This document shows, in pieces, positions 17,350-25,230 of a stretch of DNA of 55,699 bases. The notes below the pieces were generated by a model. The model worked only from the letters and a program-made list of their open reading frames with translations. It searched no databases and had not been told where the DNA came from. Made by a program: the position numbers and the translations under genes. Origin of the DNA: Acidimicrobiaceae bacterium (GTDB taxonomy: Bacteria; Actinomycetota; Acidimicrobiia; Acidimicrobiales; Aldehydirespiratoraceae); the NCBI GenBank assembly GCA_028819005.1, contig JAPPMP010000023.1, forward strand, positions 1 to 55,699, given 5' to 3'. The first letter of the stretch is position 1, and each line of letters opens with the position of its first letter.

Positions 17350-20300
17350 CTATCTGCGCATCTTGGGAGGAAGACGGTCCTGCTTCCGCAGATCAAGGTG
17401 GAACGCGTCGGGGAGGCCGGCGAGGCGCCAGATCAGGGTGACGGCTTCGGCCCGTGTCAACGGTGCTTCCGGAGAGAAAGTGGTCGGCGAGGTGCCCGTC
17501 GTGATCCTGTGTCCCAACATCCAGCGCACCGCATCGCTGTAGTAGGAGTCCTCCTCGATGTCTTCGAAGGCCTGGTCGGCGGGTTCGGGGCCGTCGTCGA
17601 CCACGCTCGACGGATAAAGAAGGTAGCGCCCGCCGAGATATGAGCCGAGATTCGGGCCGTCCTCGAACTCTTCGACCACCGACCTCGTGCCGACAGTGTG
17701 CGCTACCTCGAGCACGGTGTTGTGGCAGCGGATGTCGTTGTCGCAGAGGTCGGTGGTGGCGCCGGTTGATTTGTCGGTGTATTCGGCGTGCCAGCGGGTT
17801 CCGTCGTAGTGGGTGGTCAGCGGCAGGTGGCTGACGCCGATGACCTCGCCGTCCGCCTCGACGGCGAGCTCCCACTCACCGGGACCGAGCTCGTCCAATG
17901 GCGTCGAGACGGCGATCAACTCGCGGACCCCGATCACATTGGGGCTGCTCGCATCGAATGGCCTGTGCACCACGCAGAACTGCACCCCGGTACCGCAGTC
18001 GTTCGGGCCGGGTGTTGCCTCGAAGCGCCAGTCGGGCATTCCCGCGAAGCGCCAGAGGAAGGTCGACGCCTGTGCCCTCCTCAGGATCATGTCCGGAGAG
18101 AAGGTCCTCTCCGAGGTTCCCGTAGTCACGCCGTATTCCGCGAGCAGGTCCACTGCATCGCGATAGGGCGCATCTTCGGCTACATCGTCGAAGTCGACGC
18201 GTGTCCCTTCGTCCGGGGTTGGACTTCCCGCGAAGCGCCAGAGCATCTCGGCGAATTCGGCGCGGCTGACCTGCTCGAGGGGCCCGAACATCTCTGTGGT
18301 TGCGCCTTGGGATATCTGTTCGCCGACTGACCAGAGAACCGGCTCGTGGAAGTAGTCCTCCGGGTCGATGTCGCTGAACTCGATTACCGGTGGTGGTTCT
18401 TGCGGATCCTCGGGTTCCGGAGGTTCTTCGGGGGGGTCGGGAGGCTCAGGGTCTTCATTGGGCTCGGGCGCCGACTCGGAAGGCCACTCGATGGTGAATT
18501 TGAGGCCGACCGGAGGTTGGCATCCGTCAGCGGTTCGGCAGCCGTTGAGGATGGCGAAGAACAGCCAGGCACCGTAGGGTTTGCCGTCACGCAAGAGCAC
18601 TGTCGATCTGTCGCCGTCATGGACGGTGATCGTTGCGAAGCCGGTATACCCTGACGCCGGCGCTCTGGCAATGTCGATTCCAGTCAAGGAGCTGATGTTC
18701 AGAGGCGATTCGCCGCGCACTGTGTAGTTGTTCAACCAGCGCGTCAGATCGGCGATCGAGTAGGAACGCGTCCACTCCGCATTGGGATTTCGTTCACGGC
18801 CTGTCTCGGGATCGTACGCGGCGTCGTAAGGATCAGGCTTCTCCAGCAGGAACGGCAGGTCGATGCCGTCCGTCCAGACGTCGGATGGCACAGCAGTGTG
18901 GCCGCCATTGCTTGAGGAGTAGAAGGTCTGAGCGATTCGGGGCTCGTGCAGTGTTGGATCCGCGCTGTCGTCGGTTTCCTCTCCGTTCGGATCTGTGCCG
19001 TCGCCGGCTTCGGTGCTGTCTTCGCCGTCCCCGGACAAGTCGGCTGGATCGGCCGGCGCTGCGTCTGGCTCTGGATCCGCCTCTGGCCCTGCTTCGGCCT
19101 GATAGACGACAACCTCGCCCGCAGTGGCGTCTACCGCGTCGCACCACGCATGCCAAACGCATCCCGATTCCCGCGCCCATCCAGTGAACACTTGATCAGC
19201 GGTAGAGTCATAGAGGTTGAACGGTTCGTCGGCCCAGTCGCTGTTCGCCGCTCGGTCGACGACCGTGGCGGCGGCATAGCTGCGTGCCGCCACCGCCTGC
19301 GCCTTCAGGGCTTCCAACGGCCAGTCGACGGGCACCTCCTGGAGTCCGTAGAGGTACTTCTCGACGTCGAGTTGCGCCACCACTACGCAGAACTTGCGAC
19401 CGGTTCCGCAGCGGTCCGGGGTGCTGCCGGCAATCGGGACGCCGGCGGGATGGAGCAGGTAGCGCGCGCTCGCGTATGTGCCGAGATTCGGGCCGTCTTC
19501 GTACTCCTCGACGGTGGTCCTGACGCCGATCGTCTGAACGACCTCAAGAGCGGTGTTGTGGCAGCGGGAGTCGTTGTCGCAGAGGTCGGTGGTGGCGCCG
19601 GTTGATTTGTCGGTGTATTCGGCGTGCCAGCGGGTTCCGTCGTAGTGGGTGGTCAGCGGCAGGTGGCTGACGCCGATGACCTCGCCGTCCGCCTCGACGG
19701 CGAGCTCCCACTCACCGGGCCCGAGTTCGTCCAGCGGAGTCGAGACTGCGATCGACTCCCGCACCCCTATGAGAACATTGAGGCGGCCTGGCTCATAGGG
19801 CCGAGGCCGTGAATGGGTTGCGCAGAATTGCAGCCCGGATCCGCAATCGTCGGGCGCGACCCCGTCGATGGCCACGCTCGAGGGATGCAGGAAATAGCGC
19901 CCGCCGAGATATGAGCCGAGATTCGGGCCGTCCTCGAACTCTTCGACCACCGACCTCGTGCCGACAGTGTGCGCTACCTCGAGCACGGTGTTGTGGCAGC
20001 GGATGTCGTTGTCGCAGAGGTCGGTGGTGGCGCCGGTTGATTTGTCGGTGTATTCGGCGTGCCAGCGGGTTCCGTCGTAGTGGGTGGTCAGCGGCAGGTG
20101 GCTGACGCCGATGACCTCGCCGTCCGCCTCGACGGCGAGCTCCCACTCACCGGGACCGAGCTCGTCCAGCGGAGTCGAGATGGCGATCAGCTCCCGCACC
20201 CCGACGCGCACCTCGATGTCCTCGGGAACGTGTGAAGGGTCGAACTCGGAGAAATCGGTTATCGGTTCAAGAGTGGTGCTGTCGTAGTAGAACGCGAGGA

Positions 20301-20517
20301 TCTGGTCGTAAGTGTGCCCGTCGAGGGCGCGTCCGTAAGCGCCGAACTGGCTCAGCCCGACGCCGTGTCCGAACCCGCCGCCGTTGAGAACAACGAGGTT
20401 CTGCTCAGAGCTGTCAGAGCCCTCGTCGTGGGCAAGTACCGGCGACGCCGCCAAAGTCGGCGATATCGCTACGCAAAGGGTCAGCAGACAACACAGCGTT
20501 GATCTGGAGAATCTCAA
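17350..20517 (-). CDS. Secreted SpoIID/LytB-domain protein with three SLH repeats
   Basis: 1055 residues. A signal peptide (CLLTLCVAISPTLAASPVLA) is followed by GGGFGHGVGLSQFGAYGRAL, the SpoIID motif. Two copies of a cysteine-containing module lie at about 104-235 and 249-380, then the SpoIID core (KYLYGLQEVPVDWPLEALKA near 388), an acidic linker near 470-530 and a Pro/Glu-rich linker near 680-710. Three SLH repeats follow near 712, 772 and 984; a third copy of the module (about 855-975) splits SLH 2 from SLH 3. SLH domains bind pyruvylated wall polysaccharide; SpoIID proteins are glycan lyases or amidase enhancers. The start is TTG at 20517, preceded by GAGAG. The gene is near the pyruvyl transferase at 21430. 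Confidence 0.85.
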   Translation of the reverse strand: MRFSRSTLCCLLTLCVAISPTLAASPVLAHDEGSDSSEQNLVVLNGGGFGHGVGLSQFGAYGRALDGHTYDQILAFYYDSTTLEPITDFSEFDPSHVPEDIEVRVGVRELIAISTPLDELGPGEWELAVEADGEVIGVSHLPLTTHYDGTRWHAEYTDKSTGATTDLCDNDIRCHNTVLEVAHTVGTRSVVEEFEDGPNLGSYLGGRYFLHPSSVAIDGVAPDDCGSGLQFCATHSRPRPYEPGRLNVLIGVRESIAVSTPLDELGPGEWELAVEADGEVIGVSHLPLTTHYDGTRWHAEYTDKSTGATTDLCDNDSRCHNTALEVVQTIGVRTTVEEYEDGPNLGTYASARYLLHPAGVPIAGSTPDRCGTGRKFCVVVAQLDVEKYLYGLQEVPVDWPLEALKAQAVAARSYAAATVVDRAANSDWADEPFNLYDSTADQVFTGWARESGCVWHAWCDAVDATAGEVVVYQAEAGPEADPEPDAAPADPADLSGDGEDSTEAGDGTDPNGEETDDSADPTLHEPRIAQTFYSSSNGGHTAVPSDVWTDGIDLPFLLEKPDPYDAAYDPETGRERNPNAEWTRSYSIADLTRWLNNYTVRGESPLNISSLTGIDIARAPASGYTGFATITVHDGDRSTVLLRDGKPYGAWLFFAILNGCRTADGCQPPVGLKFTIEWPSESAPEPNEDPEPPDPPEEPPEPEDPQEPPPVIEFSDIDPEDYFHEPVLWSVGEQISQGATTEMFGPLEQVSRAEFAEMLWRFAGSPTPDEGTRVDFDDVAEDAPYRDAVDLLAEYGVTTGTSERTFSPDMILRRAQASTFLWRFAGMPDWRFEATPGPNDCGTGVQFCVVHRPFDASSPNVIGVRELIAVSTPLDELGPGEWELAVEADGEVIGVSHLPLTTHYDGTRWHAEYTDKSTGATTDLCDNDIRCHNTVLEVAHTVGTRSVVEEFEDGPNLGSYLGGRYLLYPSSVVDDGPEPADQAFEDIEEDSYYSDAVRWMLGHRITTGTSPTTFSPEAPLTRAEAVTLIWRLAGLPDAFHLDLRKQDRLPPKMRR
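17624..17897. repeat. Module copy 3 of the SLH protein, 274 bp identical to 19895-20168
   Basis: This stretch reads the same base for base as 19895-20168, although the flanking module sequence has diverged. A middle copy around 19570-19719 shares about 150 bp of it. Identity at silent positions points to recent duplication or gene conversion. Confidence 0.85.
19895..20168. repeat. Module copy 1 of the SLH protein, 274 bp identical to 17624-17897
   Basis: Partner of the repeat at 17624-17897, in the same orientation and 2271 bp away. Recombination between the two would delete module 2, the SpoIID core and the first two SLH repeats. Confidence 0.85.
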
Positions 20518-20573
20518 TGGTTTCTCTCATGTGTCGAGGCTTGCCTTGGCGCTCGCCTGGAAAAGGCAGTGTG

Positions 20574-20579
20574 ATTCTA
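20574..20579 (-). promoter_or_regulatory. Candidate -10 box of the SLH protein gene
   Basis: TAGAAT on the minus strand, 56 nt before the TTG start, which leaves a leader with room for the GAGAG ribosome-binding site. Confidence 0.35.
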
Positions 20580-20611
20580 CCGTGTCGGCGGCGCTCTTCG
20601 GGGTCACTGCC

Positions 20612-21331
20612 CTAGCGTCGTCGGCGACAGCGTGTCGAGACCCCGTATTTCACGATGCACCCGAGAGCGGCGACGCCGTCAAGCCAGTTGATTTTCTTGC
20701 CCTCGGCGTAGGTTCGGCCGGAGTAGGAGATCCCGACCTCCCAGATGCGCCAGCCGCCGGCAGCGACTTTGGCCGTTATCTCAGGTTCAATGCCGAACCG
20801 GTTCTCGCGCAGGTCGAGACTCTGGACGACTTCGGCGCGGAAAGCCTTGTAGCAGGTCTCCATGTCTGTGAGGTTCAAATCGGTGAACATGTTGGACAGC
20901 AGGGTCAGGAGCCGGTTGCCGACCGAGTGCCAGAAATACAGCACGCGGCGGGGCCGCCCCGACTGGAATCGACTGCCGTAGACGACGTCGGCTGAACCGT
21001 CCAGCAGCGGCTCGAGAATGATGTCGTAGTCGTTGGGGTCGTATTCGAGATCGGCGTCCTGCACGATCACGAACTCTGCTGAGGCGGCTTCGAAACCGCG
21101 TCGAACGGCGGCTCCCTTGCCACAGTTGTAGGGTTGCAGGATCACCCGGACGCGGGAATCGTCGAAGCCGTCGAGGAGCTCGCGGGTGCCGTCAGTCGAA
21201 CCATCGTCGATGATGACCAACTCCGCGGTGTGCGGGCTTGCAAGCACCCTCTTGACCATCTCCGCAACGGTCGCGGCCTCGTTGTAGCAGGGCATCACAA
21301 CACTGAGACGGGGTCCGAGGGTCTCGTCCAT
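20612..21331 (-). CDS. Family 2 glycosyltransferase (dolichyl-phosphate mannose synthase-like)
   Basis: A 239-residue GT-A enzyme without membrane helices. LSVVMPCYNEAATVAEMVKR opens the fold, VIIDDGSTDGT and VIVQDADLEYDPNDY hold the metal and nucleotide-sugar aspartates, and GSRFQSGRP with NRLLTLLSNMFTDLNLTDME is the DPM1/GtrB-type acceptor region. Such enzymes load a sugar onto a polyprenyl phosphate for use outside the membrane. A TAGCGT box on the minus strand (21341-21346) lies 9 nt before the ATG. The start codon and promoter are copied 60 bp upstream. Confidence 0.88.
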   Translation of the reverse strand: MDETLGPRLSVVMPCYNEAATVAEMVKRVLASPHTAELVIIDDGSTDGTRELLDGFDDSRVRVILQPYNCGKGAAVRRGFEAASAEFVIVQDADLEYDPNDYDIILEPLLDGSADVVYGSRFQSGRPRRVLYFWHSVGNRLLTLLSNMFTDLNLTDMETCYKAFRAEVVQSLDLRENRFGIEPEITAKVAAGGWRIWEVGISYSGRTYAEGKKINWLDGVAALGCIVKYGVSTRCRRRR

Positions 21332-21408
21332 GGGCGAATAACGCTAGCGCCTTGTGGACCGGGACCGATCCCGTCTCCGGGTCTCGTCCATGGGCGAATA
21401 ACGCTAGC
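21319..21408. repeat. 30-bp perfect direct repeat of the glycosyltransferase start and promoter
   Basis: The 30 bp from 21319 to 21348 recur exactly at 21379-21408. They include GTCTCGTCCATGGGCGAATA and the ACGCTAGC that forms the minus-strand -10. The second copy lacks a following coding frame and lies just before the promoter of the pyruvyl transferase. Confidence 0.9.
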
Positions 21409-21416
21409 AGTGGCGC

Positions 21417-21422
21417 TAGTGT
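21417..21422 (+). promoter_or_regulatory. Candidate -10 box of the pyruvyl transferase gene (leaderless)
   Basis: TAGTGT lies 7 nt before the ATG at 21430, which supports this start over an in-frame ATG at 21352. Confidence 0.5.
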
Positions 21423-21429
21423 CCGCCAC

Positions 21430-22524
21430 ATGGACCAGAAGGCGCCCGACCCGGCTGTTCGCCGTGTTCCCCGTATTCTGGTGTGCGGCTGGTCGGGGGC
21501 GGGAAACGTCGGCGACGAGTTGTTGACGTCGGCCGTCGTCGGGGTCCTCAGAGCCCAGGGAGCGGTCCCGATTGTCGTCTCACGGGACCCGGGGGCGACG
21601 TCGGCCCTGCACAAGGTGGAGGCCCTCGATTGGGGGCCGCGCGGGTGGCGCAGCACGCTCGCCCAAGGGTTCAGAGGCGATGGGACCGAAGCGGCAGTGG
21701 ACGGCGTGTGCGTCGGCCCCGGTGGGATCATCCAGGACTCGAGCAGCATCTGGAGCCTTCCCGGCCACCTGTTGACCCCGAGACGGCTGCGGCGTGCAGG
21801 CAAGCCGGTCGTCGGGGTGGGGCTGGGCGCCGAACCCCTGAAGCGCAGGTCGTCGCGGCGCCTGCTCCGTGCGGTATTGAAGGACGCGCCGGTTGTGGCA
21901 CGCGATGAAGCATCCGCAGCGTCGCTTGCCGCTGCCGGCATCGACGCGACGGTCGGATGCGACCTGGTCTTCGGCCTTGACCTTGAACCGCTGCCGCGAC
22001 GAGCTGAAATCGTCGTGGCGGTCGGTCCCGGCGTCATCCCGGGGCGCTTGCGCCCCGCCGCCCGCCGGTTGCGCCCCGACGACCCTTCACTGCTTGTGGC
22101 AGCGATCGGCGCCGTCGCGAGGCGATTGGGCGCCTCGGTTGCTCTGGCGGCCTTTCGTGGGGAGCGGGACCTCGACCACACGCGGCTTCTCGCATCCCGT
22201 CTCCGGCACGACACGGAGGTCCTCGCGCCCGACATAACCACTCAGGTGGAGCGGATTCGATCCGCCCGGCTGTTGGTCAGCAGCCGCTACCACCCGGTCG
22301 TGGTCGCTGCGCGCAGCGGCACGCCGACAATCGTGTGCTCGGCCGAGCCCAAGATTCGTTCACTCGTGGGACAGCTGCCGGGTCCGCTCGTCACCAGGAT
22401 CGACGATTGGTCGGCTTTGCCGGACTGCGAGTTGGTGGAACCAGGCTCTCCAGTGGTCCCCGATGGCCTTGGGCTGCACCACGACGCGTTGCGACAACTC
22501 GTTGAACGCAGCCTCGCCGACTAG
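21430..22524 (+). CDS. csaB: Polysaccharide pyruvyl transferase, CsaB-like
   Basis: 364 residues. ILVCGWSGAGNVGDELLTSA is the family opening, VCVGPGGIIQDSSS matches the GGGGLLQD-type motif of CsaB, and GKPVVGVGLGAEPL and LLVSSRYHPVVVAARSGTP the later conserved blocks. CsaB adds a ketal pyruvate from phosphoenolpyruvate to secondary cell-wall polysaccharide, which SLH domains then bind. Other members of the broad pyruvyl transferase family act on exopolysaccharides, but the nearby SLH protein favours the CsaB role. It is convergent with the exporter genes, 22 bp apart. Confidence 0.78.
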   Translation: MDQKAPDPAVRRVPRILVCGWSGAGNVGDELLTSAVVGVLRAQGAVPIVVSRDPGATSALHKVEALDWGPRGWRSTLAQGFRGDGTEAAVDGVCVGPGGIIQDSSSIWSLPGHLLTPRRLRRAGKPVVGVGLGAEPLKRRSSRRLLRAVLKDAPVVARDEASAASLAAAGIDATVGCDLVFGLDLEPLPRRAEIVVAVGPGVIPGRLRPAARRLRPDDPSLLVAAIGAVARRLGASVALAAFRGERDLDHTRLLASRLRHDTEVLAPDITTQVERIRSARLLVSSRYHPVVVAARSGTPTIVCSAEPKIRSLVGQLPGPLVTRIDDWSALPDCELVEPGSPVVPDGLGLHHDALRQLVERSLAD

Positions 22525-22546
22525 TTGTTCGTCCGATGAGGAGGGC

Positions 22547-23311
22547 TCAGATGTCGTGAGCGCGGAGCGTGTTCTCGCTTGAATCGACCATTTGCAGATA
22601 AGCCGAGACGACATCGCCGGGCGTGCCGACCTTCACCAGCTTGCCGTGGTCGAGCCAGCCGACCTGGTGGCATTCATCCATAAGGTCGGTGTTGTGTGAG
22701 ACGAGGACGATGGTGGTTCCTCTGTCGCGGAGCATGTCCATGTGCTTCAAGCACCTGCGCTGGAACTCTTCATCGCCGACAGCTATCACCTCGTCCACCA
22801 ACAGGATGTCGGGACTGACATTGACGGCCACCGCGAACCCCAGCCGCACATACATGCCGCTCGAATAGATCTTGACCGGTTCATCGACGAAGTCCCCGAT
22901 CCCGCTGAACTCGATGATGTCGTCCATCGATGCAGTCATCTGCTTTCGGCTGATCCCGAGCATGGCGCCGTTGAGATAGACGTTCTCGCGGCCGGTGAGG
23001 TCCGGATGGAATCCGGTTCCGAGCTCGAGAAGAGCCGAGAGCCGTCCGGTCGCCTCGACCGAACCGACCGTCGGCCGGTGAATCCCGGCCATGAGGCGGA
23101 GCAGTGTTGATTTGCCGCTCCCATTGTGGCCGATCAGGCCGAAGAATGAGCCCGGTGCGATATCAAGGTCGACGTTCTTCAGAACCCAGAACTCGTCGGC
23201 GTCTCGCGTCCGGCCGACACGCAGCACAGCCTCCTTGAGAGAGCTCGGACGGTTCCGTTCGAGGCGGAATCGCTTCGAGACGCCGTCGACGATGATCGCG
23301 CCGACGGTCAC
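22547..23311 (-). CDS. Polysaccharide ABC exporter, ATP-binding subunit (Wzt/TagH type)
   Basis: 254 residues. Walker A is GHNGSGKST, the signature is IYSSGMYVRLGFA, and Walker B is DILLVDE. The VSKRFRLERNRPSSLKEAVL start and LSALLELGTGFHPDLTGREN are typical of exporters for O-antigen or teichoic acid. There is no long C-terminal sugar-binding domain. The start is GTG at 23311, whose GTGA overlaps the permease stop; a longer frame from 23410 only runs antisense-like sequence into the permease. Confidence 0.9.
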   Translation of the reverse strand: MTVGAIIVDGVSKRFRLERNRPSSLKEAVLRVGRTRDADEFWVLKNVDLDIAPGSFFGLIGHNGSGKSTLLRLMAGIHRPTVGSVEATGRLSALLELGTGFHPDLTGRENVYLNGAMLGISRKQMTASMDDIIEFSGIGDFVDEPVKIYSSGMYVRLGFAVAVNVSPDILLVDEVIAVGDEEFQRRCLKHMDMLRDRGTTIVLVSHNTDLMDECHQVGWLDHGKLVKVGTPGDVVSAYLQMVDSSENTLRAHDI

Positions 23312-24123
23312 GGTTCCTCGCTGATCGACATGCTCTGCTTGCGAAAGAAGACCCAGCCGACCACGAAAGTCGTGACCGACCATGCAAGCGCAGCCAGAAA
23401 GCGGTTCCATAGCGGAACCTGCAAGAAGTAGGCGGCGTCGCGGGAGATCTCAATGAACAGGGCGACCGGATTCCACTCCACGAGCACTCGGGCTGCCTCC
23501 GGTATCTCCTCGCTTTCGAGGAGTTCAGGCGTGTAGACGATCGGCACGGCGAAGAACGCGACATTGAGCAGGATGCCCATCAGATATTTGACGTCTCGAT
23601 AACGGGCGTTGAGCACCGAGACGATGAATCCGAGCCCCAGCCCGAATCCCAGCGCAAGCACCATTGCGACCGGCAGGAACACAAGCGTCCAGCCGATATT
23701 GGAGAGCGCGCCCATGATCACGACCAACACCATGACCTCGAGCAGGGTCTGGACAAGGTTTGAAGCGGCGCCGCCCAAAAGAGCCGTCTCAGTCGGAAAA
23801 TAGATCTTCTTGCGCAGATCGCTGACCGAGGTCAGCCACTCCATCGAACCCTCTACCAGGCCTGTGAACAAGGTCCAGATGATCAAGCCGGTGAAGAGGT
23901 ACAGGCCGAAGCTCTCGGCGTTGCCGTTGCCCGTCATCGGGGGTTCCGCCCTGTAGACCGCGCCGAAGATGAACCAGTAGACCCCTACCGTCACCAGCGG
24001 GTTCAAAAAGGACCAGAACCAACCCAGCAGGCTGCGCTTGTAACGGGACTTCGATTCGCGCTCGGCAAAGTGATAGATGAGTGTGATGCTCTTGCGAACC
24101 GAGGGCGACAGTGAAAACTGCAC
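23308..24123 (-). CDS. Polysaccharide ABC exporter, permease subunit (Wzm/TagG type)
   Basis: A 271-residue ABC-2 type permease with six predicted membrane helices. It opens with RESKSRYKRSLLGWFWSFLN and PLVTVGVYWFIFG, the standard amphipathic entry of this family. FPTETALLGG and FFAVPIVYTPELL are also characteristic. It works with the ATPase encoded directly downstream, with a 4-bp overlap, to move lipid-linked polymer across the membrane. The uridine kinase gene lies 14 bp upstream and could be in the same transcript. Confidence 0.9.
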   Translation of the reverse strand: MQFSLSPSVRKSITLIYHFAERESKSRYKRSLLGWFWSFLNPLVTVGVYWFIFGAVYRAEPPMTGNGNAESFGLYLFTGLIIWTLFTGLVEGSMEWLTSVSDLRKKIYFPTETALLGGAASNLVQTLLEVMVLVVIMGALSNIGWTLVFLPVAMVLALGFGLGLGFIVSVLNARYRDVKYLMGILLNVAFFAVPIVYTPELLESEEIPEAARVLVEWNPVALFIEISRDAAYFLQVPLWNRFLAALAWSVTTFVVGWVFFRKQSMSISEEP

Positions 24124-24137
24124 AAGTCGCTCGAATC

Positions 24138-24758
24138 CTACCCAGGGCGCCTTTGCAGGGCCTCAATTTCGATTGCCAGTTCGCTGGCCGCGGCTTCGGG
24201 TTTCTCGTCGAGTGCGACCACCCGGTCCGCATGCTTTGCCGAGGGCTGCACGAATCTGTCATGCATGGGAGCGACGGTCTCCCAGAACTGCCGGTGGACG
24301 TCATCGGCGTCCCGCCCCCGCTCGAGCACGTCGCGTCGAGCCCGCCGTTCGAGCCGGACGGCCTCGGGGGCGTCGATGAACACAGCCAGGTCCAAAAGAG
24401 CGCTTATCTCGCTGAAATTCAACAGCAGGATCCCATCGAGGATGACGACCGGCTTGGGTTCAACCACTATCGCTTCGCCGGTCCGTGTGTGGGTGGCAAA
24501 GTCGTACACGGGGACTTCGACGGTTCTGGCGTCGCGAAGGCCGCGCAGGTGCTCGACAAAAAGCTCATGGTCGAGCGAATCGGGGTGGTCGTAGTTGACC
24601 TGCATCCGCTCCTGCATCGTTATGTGCGACAAGTCCCGATAGTAGGCGTCGAAGGCCACCGATGACACTCGGTCCGGGCCGAGACAGCGGGTCAACTCTC
24701 CGACGAGAGTCGTCTTCCCCGCCCCCGAGCCACCACAGATCCCGACGATGATTCCCAC
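24138..24758 (-). CDS. udk: Uridine kinase
   Basis: A 206-residue P-loop kinase of the uridine/phosphoribulokinase family that phosphorylates uridine or cytidine for salvage. GICGGSGAGKTTL is Walker A at residues 7-19, FDAYYRDLSHITMQERMQV and NYDHPDSLD follow, and VPVYDFATHTRTGE with VVILDGILL completes the active site. The start codon is GTG; a TACGGT box lies 8 nt upstream with no ribosome-binding site. The downstream neighbours are exporter genes. Confidence 0.9.
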   Translation of the reverse strand: MGIIVGICGGSGAGKTTLVGELTRCLGPDRVSSVAFDAYYRDLSHITMQERMQVNYDHPDSLDHELFVEHLRGLRDARTVEVPVYDFATHTRTGEAIVVEPKPVVILDGILLLNFSEISALLDLAVFIDAPEAVRLERRARRDVLERGRDADDVHRQFWETVAPMHDRFVQPSAKHADRVVALDEKPEAAASELAIEIEALQRRPG

Positions 24759-24766
24759 GACTGCAC

Positions 24767-24772
24767 ACCGTA
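24767..24772 (-). promoter_or_regulatory. Candidate -10 box of udk (leaderless GTG start)
   Basis: TACGGT on the minus strand, 8 nt before the GTG at 24758. Confidence 0.5.
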
Positions 24773-24851
24773 CCCTGGTTCATTCCGTGCCAGAATCGAA
24801 AGACATGCCAGAATCGGTCGAGGTCCCCGCAGTGCATCCATTGGAGCAGAG

Positions 24852-25209
24852 ATGACAATCATCGACGGCCCCGCAGGCCCGATCGAGGTGAAGGAGAACG
24901 GCCAGGGTCCGGTTCGACGGCTGGCATGGGACAGTCGCGGCGGCTCAGGGAGCGGCGACTGCCGCCCAACCCGTCGAGCACTGGTGGAGAGCGGGCGACA
25001 AGGACGTCCTGGTGGTTCAACCCGAGGACGACGTGATGGCGGTATCGGAGAACGCCGTGCGCCTCTGTGAAGATCTCGTGGACCGGGCGTCGCTTGTGAT
25101 GGTGCCGGACGCGGGCCATGCACTGCTGCCCGAACAGCCGGATGCGGTGGCCGAAGCGGTTCTGAGCTGGCTCGAACAACGAAACAGAATCTCAATTCCA
25201 CAAGGCTGA
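24852..25209 (+). pseudogene. Broken alpha/beta hydrolase
   Basis: An ATG at 24852, with GGAG upstream, opens MTIIDGPAGPIEVKENGQGP, a plausible hydrolase N-terminus. A shift into another frame at about 24915 gives DGWHG and then, down to 25209, a typical hydrolase C-terminus: DVLVVQPEDDVMA, then VMVPDAGHALLPEQPDAV with the family's final histidine. The middle part, including the nucleophile GxSxG, is missing: about 115 codons remain of the usual 260 or so. One frameshift plus a large deletion explains it. The 93-bp gap to udk contains a short direct repeat (TGCCAGAATCG, twice). Confidence 0.7.
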
Positions 25210-25230
25210 ACCGACGGAGGCCTGAATGCC

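Noticed and set aside
24077..24665. 184-codon open frame opposite udk
   Set aside because: Antisense to a clear uridine kinase; no motif.
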